Assembly (NCBI GenBank): GCA_013420905.1
Contig: JAAXNY010000012.1
Span: forward strand, 186,001 to 250,000
Direction of reading: 5' to 3'
Source of the DNA: Collybia mongolica
Lineage: Eukaryota; Basidiomycota; Agaricomycetes; Agaricales; Clitocybaceae
Length of the DNA: 64,000 nt
A model generated the notes under the pieces. The model searched no databases and was not told the DNA's origin. It was given only the letters and a program-made list of their open reading frames with translations. Made by a program: the position numbers and the translations under genes. The stretch's first letter is position 1. Each line of letters opens with the position of its first letter. This document shows positions 1 to 12,335 of the stretch, in pieces.

Positions 1-1090
1 AGTTCCGATCAGGTAATAATCCTCGAGGCGCGCTGACACCACACTGCCCCACTACTTTTTGGTTTGTTTATTCACTTCAACACAATAATTGATCAAATAA
101 CATCCGAAAAAAGAAGGATGAGAGCCACTGCGTTTACAAGCAACTGCTCGATATTTCCTTGAAGTATAGAATCCGTATTGTTCAGTCCTTTAATATCGAG
201 CTGGAATTCTTTCTCAAAGATATTGGATATTTCCCGTGCTTTTCCACCACACCTACAACCATAGGGATCTAAAGTACATGTGTAATCTGGCGGATGGAAT
301 GCTAGTTGTCGGATCTAGCCTTTACTTCCTCCAGCCTGGTGCTGCGGTTGGTTACTTCCTGGGGGCGCCTGGTGAATTGTGCTCGATTTGGAATCACATT
401 CCAGGCAGGCGATTTTTCAACGAATCACGCAACCCAGTGCCTCAAAGCCACAGCCCCATTCTAAGTTCTTCCTCCCAGCGTACCTGTGTGGTGATGTGTT
501 TGATTGATTGTGTCGTGATCCCCTATACTCTTCGCCCACGTATATATCTACCTTGCTGCATCGTTTTCCTCCCGAATGCTGTCCTTATACATCCGCCGGT
601 CACAGTATATGCCGCGTTATGTGTAACCGTGGGAGAGAGGAATGAGCGCAAGGACAACAAAAACCTCCCCAGTTGGCATTTTTGGACAGAATGGGAGTCT
701 GGGACCCACAAATCGGAGAACTCGTGATCAAATGATTTACTAACGATCAGCGTGCGCGTCGCAAATGAAGAGTCATATCACATAACACACAGGACGAATG
801 CCACGGAGTGAAACCAATCAAAGCGTAAATCAAAGCGAGGCGGCCGTCTCCGGCCCTCTCCGGACTCTCGGGCTCACAACGGGCTGTTCTCGACTCAGAC
901 CCTGCTGGAGAAATATGATCGTGTACATAAACGTGTTGATCGACGACGCATTCCCAGGATAATAACAATATTTGGAGGGTAAAACCATTTAGGTTTAGGT
1001 TTAAAACTGGATATAAAGCTCTGCGCCCACATCTCAAACCGAACGTTCTCCTACCAGAAGACCATTCCTGTTCACAGGGAACCCACCCTT
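1..1090. other. No supported gene; 5' flank of kinase copy 1
   Basis: I see no conserved protein here in either strand. A forward open frame at 236-727 has no recognisable domain and looks like chance. The last ~80 bp form the promoter region of the kinase that starts at 1091. Confidence 0.4.
1012..1018 (+). promoter_or_regulatory. Candidate TATA box of kinase copy 1
   Basis: A TATAAAG motif lies about 75 bp before the kinase ATG at 1091, with a pyrimidine/AC-rich stretch between them. Position and sequence suit a core promoter; no transcript evidence is available. Confidence 0.35.
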
Positions 1091-2240
1091 ATGTCGGAAT
1101 CAAACCATCACCAGAAACGTGACTGCACGGGCTTAACACCCTTCATTCGGAATGTCACTGTTGAGCCCGTTGCATGGGGGGGAAGCTCTGACTTTTATCT
1201 CGGGGACTTGGTCACATTTGACGCGTCATCACAGGCTCGCAAAGCAAGTGCTCGCTCTGTATCCCACTTTACGAATCTGACGATGGCGCAGGTTGGTCTC
1301 AAAGTATTCCGTACCACATGCCACGCTCCGAAGCCATCACAGGTTGGTTCGCCGGAAAAGCTGCCTATTGGATTCTAACGCTGCGGCCTTAACATTTTTA
1401 GCTAGTCAGCGCCGAAGCTGTTATTCTGGGGACACTCAACTACAACAACATTGTTGAGTTTCTTGGCGTTGCTCATATACGCGGCCGTCCATGTATTGTG
1501 ACAGCGTGGCACCCTCTAGGAAACGCTTCAGCTTACCTCGCAGGTCGTTCAACGAAAGAACGCCTTCACTTGGTCAGTCCATAACAACAACCGAGATATT
1601 GATTCTGATTACGTCATAGCTCGGAGGCGTGACTAAGGGCCTCTGTTACCTCCATAGCCGGACACCTGCCATCGCGCATGGCGATATTAAGGGCGTGAGG
1701 AATATCAACGTTATCAACGTTGTTTTGCTCAACGCATATTGACTTTTTTTTCTAACAGGCCAACATAGTAGTCAATAACACAGGTGAGGGGGTCCTGTGC
1801 GACTTCGGGTCTTCTCAAATCCTGAGTGACACGGACGCTGGACCCTCCCAGAGTAATATTCCTATGAATGGCAGCTTTCGTTGGATGGCTATTGAGCTCA
1901 TCAAGAGTGAAGTGGTCCTTGGTGCCCACACAAGCTCCGACGTCTGGGCTTTTGGGTGTACTTTTTACGAGGTGAGCTTTAATATACCTGAACTCTATAT
2001 GACATCCGACTGAAGGTGTTACAGTTGCTGCTGGGAAAGAGACCGTATGCGTCTTGTGAAATGAATTGGGCGGTGTTCCATGACATTGTCAAGGGCGGTC
2101 TGCCGTTCTTGGAGGGCACTGCAACGCGTGTCGGATCTAGGAATATGTGGATGACTATCAGGCAGTGCTGGAATCCAATCCCGGAAAACCGGCCGACAAT
2201 ATTCCGGTTGACGCAAAGCTTGAGCGTGCCGTATGATTGA
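1091..2240 (+). CDS. TKL-like protein kinase, copy 1
   Basis: A compact kinase domain of 294 aa, modelled as six exons: 1091-1249, 1292-1342, 1402-1572, 1620-1694, 1759-1971, 2025-2240. Visible motifs in order: glycine loop VAWGGSSDFYLG, lysine strand GLKVF, catalytic loop AHGDIKGANIVV (HGD instead of HRD, Asp, Lys and Asn kept), CDFG, activation-segment end RWMAIEL (AIE where APE is usual), SSDVWAFGCTFYE and a C-terminal ENRPTIF. This is the expanded small TKL-like family of mushrooms, presumably a cytosolic Ser/Thr kinase; substrate unknown. The paralogue at 47978-49149 has the same intron positions and exons of exactly 171, 75 and 216 nt. Intron 1 needs a GC donor (AGT^GCTCGC) where the paralogue has GT. 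The loss of Pro in APE and the odd donor could mean decay, but no frame is broken. Confidence 0.75.
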
Positions 2241-2582
2241 TCTTGGAGAAATTGCTCCTTTTAGGTTTGTGTATAAATAGATCGTATGATGCCTGTAATC
2301 CTTTTCAAACGTATGCTGACCCACTAATTATTCATTTTTTTCGCCAATATGCATATAATATAGGTTGAATTTATACCAGGACCAGATTCACTTAGGATGG
2401 GTTACAAGCATTGATAAAGAGTGAAAGCATCGATCGGGTACTCGAATAAATTGAATTACAAGAAGTATAATGTGTACGAGAAAAACTTATATAGGGAGAA
2501 AAGATCGTGAGATGCGAACCTCGCTAAATTACAAATAAAAAATAGAAGAAAAAGGGAAGCAACAAGGGTAATTGACCTTGAC
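2241..2582. other. Convergent intergenic gap
   Basis: AT-rich stretch between the 3' ends of the forward kinase and the reverse tannase gene. Nothing else is seen; it presumably holds both 3' UTRs. Confidence 0.4.
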
Positions 2583-4371
2583 TTATACGCAAACCCACGA
2601 GTTTTCATTCGTGGGAGCGCCCGGCCCGACGTATCTGTTCTTCTTCGGCCACTTGCAATGTGCCCTCCAGTACTCAGGGGTGACGCCGTCCTGGCCCAGC
2701 TTCGCGCCCCTAAGGACGTCAGGCGCGACCCCTTCCTCAACCCATTGTACAAGCGCCATCAGTGCATTCTCACTAGGCCTCCTCCTTGCCTTGGAGCTCT
2801 CGTCCTGTCCAATGGCCCAGGCGCCATCGCCGTCCCTGCAGTGGTCCATACCGCTGATCATGAAGAGGCGATAGAACGCGTCAAGCTTGGAAGGCGTAAG
2901 GTTCATCGTGCGCGAGACGTGAGCGTAGTAAAGCTGCGAGATTTCGGGGGAGATGACGTAGTCTTGGAGGCCGTGGTAGGAGAGGAGCTTGCCGTTGCGT
3001 GCAGCGAATGCACTGAGGTTGCCGTTCCAGGTTTCGACGTTGAATGGGTTCTGGGCGAGGGCGACAGCAGCGTCATTCCGGGTGAAGGTCCTCCCGTCCC
3101 ATGTCGTGTCGTTATACACCACATGTCTGAACCAATCCTGAAATCGAAGTCAGAAAATCGTACCATGCGGTAATGGGAGAGTAAGACGTACTTCAGAGAG
3201 ATCGGAGGGCAGCCCGTTGAAGTAGAATGGAATGAGCCTCTTTGTGTTGATGCCCGGTTGCATACGAGGGTAGAGGAGCTGACCGTCCACGCCATAAAGC
3301 GGGCTGAAGATATTTCTGACAGCTTCGGCCTGTTTGGGCGTCAGGCACCCTGCTGTGCGCGCACCATCACACAGGAGAACCTCCGGCACAAACTGGCACA
3401 TGTCTGGGTTCTCCAGGATGCCATCCGCGGCGCCGTCGTTCTTGTCGCATTGCCTCAGCACCTCCTCTTGGATGAGGGCCCACTGATCGTTGGTGATGAA
3501 CGTATCCGAGTCGGGCGATCCGACAGCCTGTGATAGGTACGCGCCCCACGACACAACACGTGTTAGCGCGAGGGCAGGTGACCCGGCGAGGATGCCGTCA
3601 AAATCTTCGGGGAAATCTTGGGCCTCTTTGAAACCTTGCCGGCCGCCACTCGAACAACCGAGGTAATATGACTTCCGGGCTGGGGCGCCGTAGAAAATTT
3701 TGGTAACCTCTTTACCCGCAACTGTTCCGAGATGGGCCGAGCGGTACGCGTAATCCGCGATGGCGTTCTCGTTGTTCAGCATTGGCGCAGCGGTTGAGCT
3801 GTTATAACCAGTGTTCATGCCCACGGAAGCAAAACCAAGAGATGTTGAGTAGTCGAGCTCGTTGTAAAGTTTGCCTACGAAATTCGGAGAAGTAATCAGT
3901 CAAATACTCCGGGTAAGCTTGCACATGGTCGACTCACATCCTCCCAATCCTAGCAGGAAACCATTAATGAGATTTTGGGAGAGATCACTAGTCGCAGCAC
4001 GTACCGCGATTCGTCGTAACCAAGAAGCGCCCCGTATAATTGAAAGGCAACCAGGCCTCCACCGAGATTTCGCTCGAGTTGGAACTGGGTACAGCCATCG
4101 CGAGACGACATATGTCTACAGGGACCGTCCAGTGGGTAATCCCGCAGGATGGTTCGTTGTCCGCCAACGAGAGATTGGTTCCAGCGGCGACATATTGCGA
4201 GAAGTGAATGGTCATTCCGGGTATCGATTCCCCGGAAACAAAGGAACCGCAACGGGTGACGAATTGAGCATGAGACGCACTAGTAAGATTCTGCGCTTGG
4301 GTGCCGCTCAAGATAGAGAGAGGCAGCAGAACGCCTGTCAGAGTCAAGGCCCTTCTCGTTCGTTGAGACAT
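2583..4371 (-). CDS. Tannase/feruloyl esterase family secreted hydrolase
   Basis: Four exons on the minus strand: 4371-4005, 3949-3938 (a 12-nt micro-exon), 3874-3192 and 3137-2583, giving 538 aa in one open frame. The N-terminus is a signal peptide (basic start, hydrophobic core, TQAQN), so the enzyme is probably secreted and cleaves ester-linked phenolics such as feruloyl or galloyl esters. The tannase-family CS-D-HC arrangement is present: GCSSGGRQG nucleophile elbow with Cys beside Ser, HGLQDYVIS with the acidic residue, and GMDHCRDG with Cys beside His, which in this family form the triad plus a disulfide. CDKNDGAADGILENPDMC matches the calcium-binding loop of the lid domain. An upstream in-frame Met at 4407 would remove the clean signal peptide, so I prefer 4371. 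Which substrate it cleaves cannot be told from the sequence. Confidence 0.9.
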
Positions 4372-5277
4372 TGCTGGAAGAGGAGGCTGATGGGCTTCTG
4401 AACGCAAAACGTATGGCGATCATGATCGTTAAGAACTCTGGCGGAAGTATCAGGCACAAGGTCCACACGATATTGAATTCAAGGCACCCTGGATGGTAAC
4501 ACAGAAAGATCGCCACCAAGAGCCCACCACGTCGTGTCATTTACTCCGATTTGGCGTGGTGCCAGGACCCAGGTCCGCGATGGGCTGGAAAACCGAAGGA
4601 AGCGGCAACGCTTTGGCAGCTGGTACGGTAACTGATTGGTGGGTGCCGAGACAGGCCGCCGTGCCTCGTCTGAACCTTTTTACCAGGTCGGCAAGGTTCG
4701 GACAGTCAGAACGTTTTTCATAAAGAGCAGGACATTAGAACTACAATGTGGTGAGCTTGACATAGTCTTACACTTATATTTACCACTTACATATTGACAA
4801 TTAGTGTGTTCAAGGTTTGGCGAGCCGGATCGGTTTTCCCGCATGAGTCCCCGAGTTACGTCATCAAATAACCGGTCGACCTTGAATTAAACGGAACCAA
4901 ACTTGAAACCAAACCTTTTTCAGCTCTTGGGTGAAGATTTGCTTGATGCCATCTGCTGGCTCCTTTAATATCGATACCGCCGATCCCTTTATCTTCAGCA
5001 GTCCCAAGAAATGAGATTAATCATACATCACAGCCTCAGCAATTTGGGCTCGGTATGTCGTGTAAGTTTTTGGCGGAAATTGCCGTTGCACCTGACCTCT
5101 CCATCACAGGTTTTGTCGGTTCTCAGGCCATCCCTGGTGGACAGTTGGGAATATTTGGCTTCGATCCTGATACCCGTGATCGGACCCTTGGAGAAATCCC
5201 TTCAACAATACATTCTGCATGCAGCTAAGTAGCGCAGTTTGTGGCAAGAGGGTCTTTCCAACTCTTTCACCTCCATC
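4372..5277. promoter_or_regulatory. Divergent intergenic region, tannase / membrane protein
   Basis: About 0.9 kb separates the divergent starts of the tannase (4371, -) and the membrane protein (5278, +), so it should hold both promoters. A short open frame from 5011 contains possible splice sites and may be 5' UTR of the membrane-protein transcript. No specific binding site is claimed. Confidence 0.4.
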
Positions 5278-6856
5278 ATGGCGCTTGGCTACTCAAAGTC
5301 CTGCCTCATCGGCGCACTACTGGAATGTATAGTATACGGTGAGTTTTCTTGCATCTACGACTGCGTTAGAGGGGCTTAAAAAATGCTCGTTCTCAATTCC
5401 AGGCCTATACTTCACCATCTTTTCGCAGACGCTCATGATCTTGCGGAGGAAACTCATTCCTGGAGTTGTTTCTATTTATCTTACGTCAACGACTATCATT
5501 CTTTTTTTCTTGATTACTTTGGTATGTGCTTATTGGTGTTGTGTTGCGTGCTGCTGACTTTTTTTTCCCCACAGAGGTTGGTGCTAGACAACAAGGCTGC
5601 AGTAGAGGCGTTCGCAGATGACCCTATAACGCCCAACGCCGCTGAAATCTATTACACCAACTTTGGAAATGGGGCTATGTTCCGAACTGGAACCTATATC
5701 GCTCTGACAATCATTGCGGATATCTTCATCGTCAGTGTTCATTTCCTTTTTTCTGAAGCGCCCCAACCCATAACGTGACCTCATCCAGGTTTATCGTGTA
5801 TTCGCTATTTGGTCTCGGAGCGTTATCGCCACTATTGTCCCCTTCCTTTTGGCCGTCGCCGATATCGGTGCGTACAACTCAGTCGTTGGGCCCTGTTTCT
5901 GTTCCTGACGTGCCGGTTCCTGGCATCCAGTCACTGGTGCTCTCTTTATCAAAGAGATTCGACAGCTGGAGCGAGGAGCTAGCCCGAATATCGACAAGAT
6001 CGCCATGCACGCATTGCTCTTTTATAGCTTTACTCTCGGCCTCAACGTCGTGTGCACTCGTATGCTTTTCCCCGTTCTATGTCCACTGTAAAGCGTAAGA
6101 CTAAATATGCATCTGCCCTTAGTTCTCATTGCTCTCCGTCTATTCTTAACGCAACGGCAAGCAGCCAAGGCTCAGATGGCCCCCTCGATGAACTTGAAAA
6201 ACACCATGGTCATTGTCATCGAATCATGTACTCGTTCTCTTTCATCCGCCTTGACTCTGCGATAACGCTCGTTCCAGCTGCCCTGTACTCATCATTCCTA
6301 ATTGCGATGCTCGTCTGCACCACCATCGCCTCCAATGTCCAGTACTGTATCCTAAGCATGGTAAGCGTTGACCCCCCTGGTTACAACATCACTAATCACA
6401 TCTCTGATTGCAGATGCCGGGCATCGTGGTAAGCTTATTCGTAATCTCAGGAAAACCGTATGATTCTCACTTTAGAACCTTCTCGCCGCCTTCCTATAGG
6501 GTTTATCAGTAGGTCCACGATGCGCCGTCGTTTATGCTCATATTAATTTACCCCTCAATTTCACCTAGTTCTCTCTTATTATTGTTCGCATTGGTTCTGG
6601 GATGAGCCCCGACTCGACAGCGACAGGTCCTGCAAGCCATCTGCAATTTAGGGGCGCTGGACGAAGCGAGTTCGCGACGACCGAGCCATCACAGCTCGAG
6701 ACTACCTTGGACCAGCGCTCAACTGGGGATAAACACGGCGTCTCCATCCAGCTCCCTGGGGGCCGAAGTCTCGCAAGCCTCAACGCGAAGACGATTTCAT
6801 CAAATGATATTGAGAGTAGTGACAAATTGGGAGAGAAACGAAGTGCGGAGGCCTAA
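5278..6856 (+). CDS. Seven-helix-type integral membrane protein of unknown function
   Basis: Nine exons: 5278-5338, 5403-5521, 5575-5730, 5789-5867, 5931-6059, 6123-6227, 6278-6360, 6414-6428 (15 nt), 6569-6856, giving 344 aa. About seven hydrophobic segments follow one another, for example around LIGALLECIVYGLYF, VSIYLTSTTIILFFLITL, TYIALTIIADIFIVYRVFAIW, IATIVPFLLAVADI, HALLFYSFTLGLNVVCT, ALYSSFLIAMLVCTTIAS and PGIVFSLIIVRIG. A polar tail of about 80 residues, rich in Ser and charged residues, follows. This layout, with a YRVFAIW-like end of the third to fourth helix, is a very common uncharacterised family in Agaricomycetes; it is not a recognisable transporter or a characterised receptor. 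The start Met lies directly before helix 1. Confidence 0.85.
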
Positions 6857-9800
6857 AAGCCTAAGGATTTTCCCAAGCTAGCCCGACATCCCAGAAACTC
6901 CATGGGGTACGTCGGGGCTGGAATATGTTATATAAAATCGTGGGTCCACACGATTATTTGTCTTTTTACCCCCCTCCCACCATCGTAGTGTCGGTATGTA
7001 CGCCTGTCTTTAACGATATTTAAAATGAGGTGCACGAGTATGTGCACGAAGTACTTATTCAATGCGGCGACGACTGCGAGGGCTTGGCATGGGTGCGACC
7101 GGGAGCACGCGGCGACAAGAGAACCAAGGGGCCTGGGCGGGCACGTGTGGACATGTGTGGACTTCCTGTTTTGCTCGGCATCAGCAGCGTTCAAGTCTCC
7201 ATCAAATTAGAAGCGCCACATTATCTAGGCTCCAGGATCGAGGTGGCTTCTCGTTTTCTGTGTATCACTTCAACGATGCTTCGTCGTGTTTCCCATGTAT
7301 GTCCCATGCATTATCGATGGTCAAGCCTCTCCCGTCAATGGACAGTTTCGGTTTTTTTTTTTTGACCTTGGTCCCGACGCATGTGCGAAAATTGGATTGG
7401 ATTTCGAAGCTCCAAACTAGCCCTTGCAGGAAAGAAACAATGAAGAGTCTCGAGGGAAGCGCCAGGATACATGGACACTGAACACGATGGAGTGTCGCAA
7501 GCGATAATGGGACAATAGTTCAGTCGAGATTCAAGGCAACATACCGCCCTTCTTACTCATGCGATGATTTGTGGTCGATATCGACAACTTACGGCTATCG
7601 AGCGGCGAGAAAAATACAGATCTCGACTTCCAAGCCTATCTGGTAAGTACGGCACGCCCTTCCCTGACCCTCCGCCCAGTGGCCATGTCCGGTTCGACTA
7701 TCCAGCAAGGCGGATTATCGCGGCTCATTTTTCCGATATTACTCCTCACCATCGAGCTCGCAATATTCAGGACCCCACGATAACCCTTGTAGATCCATCT
7801 GGAACATACATTCACGAGTCAGAAGAATTGTCCGCCTGGTATTAGAGGGCCGCCCCCGTGAACGCTGCAATACCTGAAATCCGATTATGTCCGAAGGCAA
7901 TTTACGATAGCCCGATTTCAGGCTTTCGCATCAAACCATCATCAAGCACGAAAGGACCTCAAACTGGGCTGTGGCGTGCATTCACTTTTGTCATCTAAAG
8001 TTTGGTCAAGAATATCAGAGACTCCGGAGGCATGCAAGACTCGAGCAACTGCCAGGTGAAGATTGCAGATCTTCGGGTTCGGGAACGGAATATTTCCACC
8101 ATCAGCGCATGTTCTGAAGACGATTTCTTCGCCATCCTTCAACTTGGTCAAAGGCGAATAAAATCTGCCCGAACCATCTAGTAGTAATACTTCCACTATT
8201 GGATTCGTGTTTCCAGCAACGCAGGGAAACACTGAAGAAATCACTTGATTGTCGGATTGCTTCGTTTCGATCGCTCAGGCCATGTGCTTGCCCGTAGAGT
8301 TATGGGCGTGATCTCGAGATTCAGTGCTTTAACTGGTCGATAAATTGTTGAACAGAACTAACGTCTAAAGTATACCCCATAAATGTTTCGATGAAGGGTC
8401 TCCATCTAATGGATAAGCATGGGGGTCCCACAGCATATATCTTGGGAACTACCTTTGAGCAGGTGAAGGTCAGGGCGATATGTGTCAATGGGTGGCTCAC
8501 AGGTTGAGCGAGATAGGTGAAGTCTCCACCCAACTCCTGGAGTTGCTGATGAACCGCTACCGTCTATGCATCCGGAGACAACATATCATTATCTACTTCT
8601 TGCGCCCGAAAAACCCATTCGACTCAACCGAGCCATAGTGATGAGCAAGTAACGCACCTAATTCTGCAACTCCTGCAACATCGAAACTACCTAACTCCAT
8701 CAAGAACTCACTAGGTATAGTGTCTGGTGACACGCGTGTTAGATACCAGCAAAACATGGTGTGCTGGCAGGGCGAATACTGATTTTCCACCCCAGCGGGT
8801 CTGGCGACACGCAAAGGAAGATTTTGAGTACCTTCATTGGCTGTATGAGAGCCTAGGGGTAGGTGCAAGCTCCATACACTTGAGAACTTATTTTATGTAA
8901 ATGCAGATCGGCGGTCTCGGAGAAATCCACAGGTCCGAAGATTTGCGTCGCGTCTCGAATTCGAACAGTCGACGGGTCATCCTTCGTCCCAGTGTTGAGT
9001 CATGGAACTTGCAGCATACCCTTCGGCACTCCTAAATCTGACGGAAAAGGAAGGGGGGTCGGCTTCAAACCCACCTTCAGGAACTGCTGGGAGTTGTAGA
9101 GTAGGTGAGTTTCCAGGTTCAACTTACACATTCCTAATCAGCCATCCCCTTCTCCAGACCCTATGGCTCGAATGTTTCTGGTGGAGCCGGGTTATTGTGG
9201 AATTCTGAGTGCAGTTGAAATGGGTGCGTTGTTTCGTGTTTCTACACAAGCTGTGGTTGGTTCACTTGAAGTGCGAACGCTGCATACGTAGGTCTGCACC
9301 TGGGCAGAAATTTTTTATGAGCAGATACAGGCACCAAGGTGTGACATCGACTCACTGCTTGCAATGAGTCAGACGGTTAGAGTACGGTTTATGGGGATGT
9401 CCTACCAACTTGGGGTGAGTCTTTTCCCGGGTTGCCTGCCATATTCATACAATCAGCTTATCAGCTTTGCAGATACTACAGCATGTACAGATGCTTTGCA
9501 GACTCAACTGACCTTTGTCGACATGGTCCTTAGTCTTGCATCGCTGTTAGAAGGCGATCACGTTGGTTATTCCCCATTCCCTTTAAGACAATTTTCACAG
9601 AAATCCAGGGGTGAGCTACTGGGAAGTTAAAATGGTTTATTCTTGACTGGAATGAACGGGATAGAGGTTGGTTCTAAACTTTGAGCCGCCTTCGTGGACA
9701 TGGGTTTTAATTGGGTCACGCGGTCACGTGCGTGATACGTCTACTGACGCGTTTGTTTGGATCACTCGAATTCAAACTCAGCGGCAAGATAAAATTCCCG

Positions 9801-9891
9801 CCACAATCCTTTTCCCTCCTTCGTTGAACCCATCTTTAGTCCATCACATTCAAGCCTTCATATCATCTAAAAACCTCATATTCTTTTCAAA
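6857..9891. other. 3-kb stretch without a convincing gene
   Basis: Only short open frames occur on both strands and none connects into a conserved protein. The region is not AT-rich like the island further on. The one stretch with a family resemblance is listed separately (7942-8244). It may be eroded gene remnants. Confidence 0.4.
7942..8244 (-). pseudogene. Possible C-terminal scrap of an Agaricomycete HNH-type protein
   Basis: The reverse frame reads GEEIVFRT...NPKICNLHLAVARVLHASG, which resembles the C-terminal part of the abundant basidiomycete proteins that carry an HNH-nuclease-like domain (pattern PNP..L.IH...ARV.H.SG). No HNH motif or long upstream frame is seen on this strand. If the resemblance holds, this is a gene fragment. 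Called from memory of the pattern only. Confidence 0.25.
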
Positions 9892-12335
9892 ATGCTTCTA
9901 AAGAGCATTCTCATACCGTTCCTAGCATTCATATCGCCATTTCAAGACATGGTGATGGACGATTTCCGGGCGATCCGCCTAGACTCCGGGCTCCTCGCTG
10001 TTGGCAATCATCGAAGGAGCACGCTCACTGGGATCATCGTCACTAGTATCGTTGTTGGCCACCACATCTTCCGTTCTGAGATATTCGAGCATCCTTCGTG
10101 GCTGGAGGATGCTACCGCTGTTCGCCCACCTCGGTACATCGAAAAACGCCTCAGCAGGCCATACACTTCCAAACTCTTGCGAACTCAATGTATCGCCCAG
10201 AGGATTCCTGCTCCTCCGTCACCCGTCTGCATTAACAAAGCTGTCAAACCTAGCTTTGAATACGCAGAGAAGTCTCCCGTCTCTCCGGCCTTCCCCATGC
10301 GTCGTCAAACCTGTTCTCTTCAACCTGTTACAGTGTTTGTCGGCTCCAGCATGACTTTCCTTCACCCGCCTAGGAGCGCGAATTTCCTCGTGTTCCCGAA
10401 ACCCGCCCTGTCTACCAGTACGCCTCAGCGTGTCGGTTCATCGTGGAGATCCATAGTGGCCGCGCTTATTGGTTTGGCTGGTCTATTGACGACGCTCCTT
10501 CGTCTCCCCTGGATCTGTGTTGGTGTGGTTGCGATGATTGTATTCAGGGTACGTTTCAGTTATCTTATTACCATTAAACCCACTAAGCGTTTCCGGTTTC
10601 TAGCCATCGGCTTATACACCTACGGCTCACTCTATTGAGGGAGAAGACAACGATCATGTAGACTTGGTTCGTGACGGGGTCTCTACTTTCACCCCAGCTT
10701 ACTTACCTTACCAATTACCAGGTCACCTTATGTTCTAAATCGGAGAACGCAGAAGGAGAAGAGAGGGTAGTCGATCTCCAGGACGATGCATTAAAAGGTT
10801 TCGAAGAACTTTCGGTGAATGACTGCCAAGCTGAAGGGGCAGATGATAATGTTTCTACCCAACCTGCTTCGCTTTCTCTGCCTGTGTCGGGAACTCGATC
10901 CTCCCCCGCACTGCTCCTGCCCCCGAGTTCATTAGGACCCCTCACCGAAGAACTTGGCTGTTCCGTCGTCTCTACCAAGGCGTCGTCGCTGTCAGACAAT
11001 GGATCCGGCTCCCATGGTTTGGAACCAGACTCCGTTCCCTTGAACTCCGAGCGATCTCTAGTCATATTTAGACGCCCGTTGTTTCTTCAGTCAAAGCTCG
11101 ATTCCTGCTTTCTTGGTTCGCCGGAGCTCCTTTGCGCAGCGCCGAAACTGAGCCTTTGCACTCCTTCCATGGAAGCCCTCGATGACACAATGGATCCGCC
11201 CAGTACTGTAACAGCGACCCCATCTGCATTAAACCCGAAGGCAGCCGCATTTGTTCCTCAGCTTCCGGTTGAAGCTGCAGCGCCCGAGCCTGTATTCTCG
11301 ATTCTAGACGATGTTTCTAATGCGTCTGAGGCTCGCTCGCTGCGATCCTCAATCCACGCTCCGGCCCCTGAGCTAAGCATTTCACACATGGACGTTCTTG
11401 ATAAGTCAAAGGCTCGCTCGATCAGCTTCCCGATTCATGCTCTGGCCCCCAAACAGGAATCTTCAGTGCCAGGTTTTCCTAATGTATATAAGGCGCGCTC
11501 GTTACAGTCTTCGATTCACTTCCCAGGCCCAAAACGAAGCTCCTCAGTGCCGGGCCCTTTTGACGCCTCAAAGGCGCGTTCACTGCAATCTTCAGTTCAT
11601 GCCCCAGGCCCAAAGCGAGGCACCTCAATCCTGGATCTCTCCAATGCATCTAAGGCGCGCTCATTGCGATCCTCAATTCACGTCCCGGCCCCCAAGCGAG
11701 GCACCTCAATCTTAGACCTCCCTGATACATCCAATGCGCGCTCATTACAATCCTCGATTCATGCTCTAGCCTCCAAACGAGGCAGCTCAATCACGGACAT
11801 CCCTGGCGCGACCAAGGCGCGCTCATTACGATCTTCGATTCATGCCCCGGCCCGCAAGCGAGGCGACACAATAAAGGATCTCTCTGGTACATTCAAGGCA
11901 CGTTCATTACAAACCTCGATTCACGCTCCAGCCCCCAAGGGAAGCGATTCAGTCCCAAGCCCGCCTGATACATTCAAGGCGCGCTCATTACAAGCCTCGA
12001 TCCACGCTCCAACCCCTACGGAAGACCCCTCAATTCTGGATTTCTTGGACGCCCCCCAGGCTCGTTCCTTGGAGTCTTCCATACACGCACCAGCTCCCCG
12101 CTCACTTCCACGTGCCCCCGAACCTCCCAAGCCTTGTCCAACTCTTAAGCTCACCGTAGGCGCACTCCTCCCCGGCGCTCCCGGTTTCTTTACGGAGAAA
12201 TGTTGTTTGGGCGTGGTGATCGTGCCCTCACCGCTGACGAAGGGCAGGATTCTGGCGCAAAGGAAGTTGGAGGCGAAACGAGTGAAACGAAAAGTTAAGC
12301 TGGAGGCCTTGGCTCGGGAAAGACGGGGCAACTGA
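9892..12335 (+). CDS. Membrane-anchored repeat protein, family not recognised
   Basis: Three exons, 9892-10548, 10604-10666 and 10722-12335, joined by two introns of exactly 55 nt each, give 777 aa in a continuous frame. Residues 1-20 are hydrophobic like a signal anchor, a second hydrophobic stretch is STLTGIIVTSIVVGHHIF, and a strong transmembrane segment near residues 190-218 ends at MIVFR. An acidic Ser-rich region follows, then ten tandem 27-residue repeats (residues ~442-711), then a hydrophobic patch, and a strongly basic tail rich in Arg and Lys. Each repeat has the core (K/E)ARSL(Q/R)SSIHAPAPK. The topology suggests a protein held in a membrane with a long repetitive, probably disordered domain on one side. 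The middle exon is inferred from splice sites and frame, so the first 240 residues are less certain than the rest. Confidence 0.65.
11328..12137 (+). repeat. Ten tandem 81-bp coding repeats
   Basis: Ten in-frame units of 81 bp run without any length change from GAG at 11328 to about 12137; the tenth starts at 12057, exactly nine periods on. The conserved core is ARSL.SSIHAPAPK followed by a variable 13-residue half with alternating acidic and Ser/Thr residues. The fixed length and mild sequence drift point to unit duplication with purifying selection on period. Confidence 0.9.

Noticed and set aside
236..727. 163-aa forward open frame near the left edge
   Set aside because: No domain, no splice-linked extension and composition typical of chance translation.
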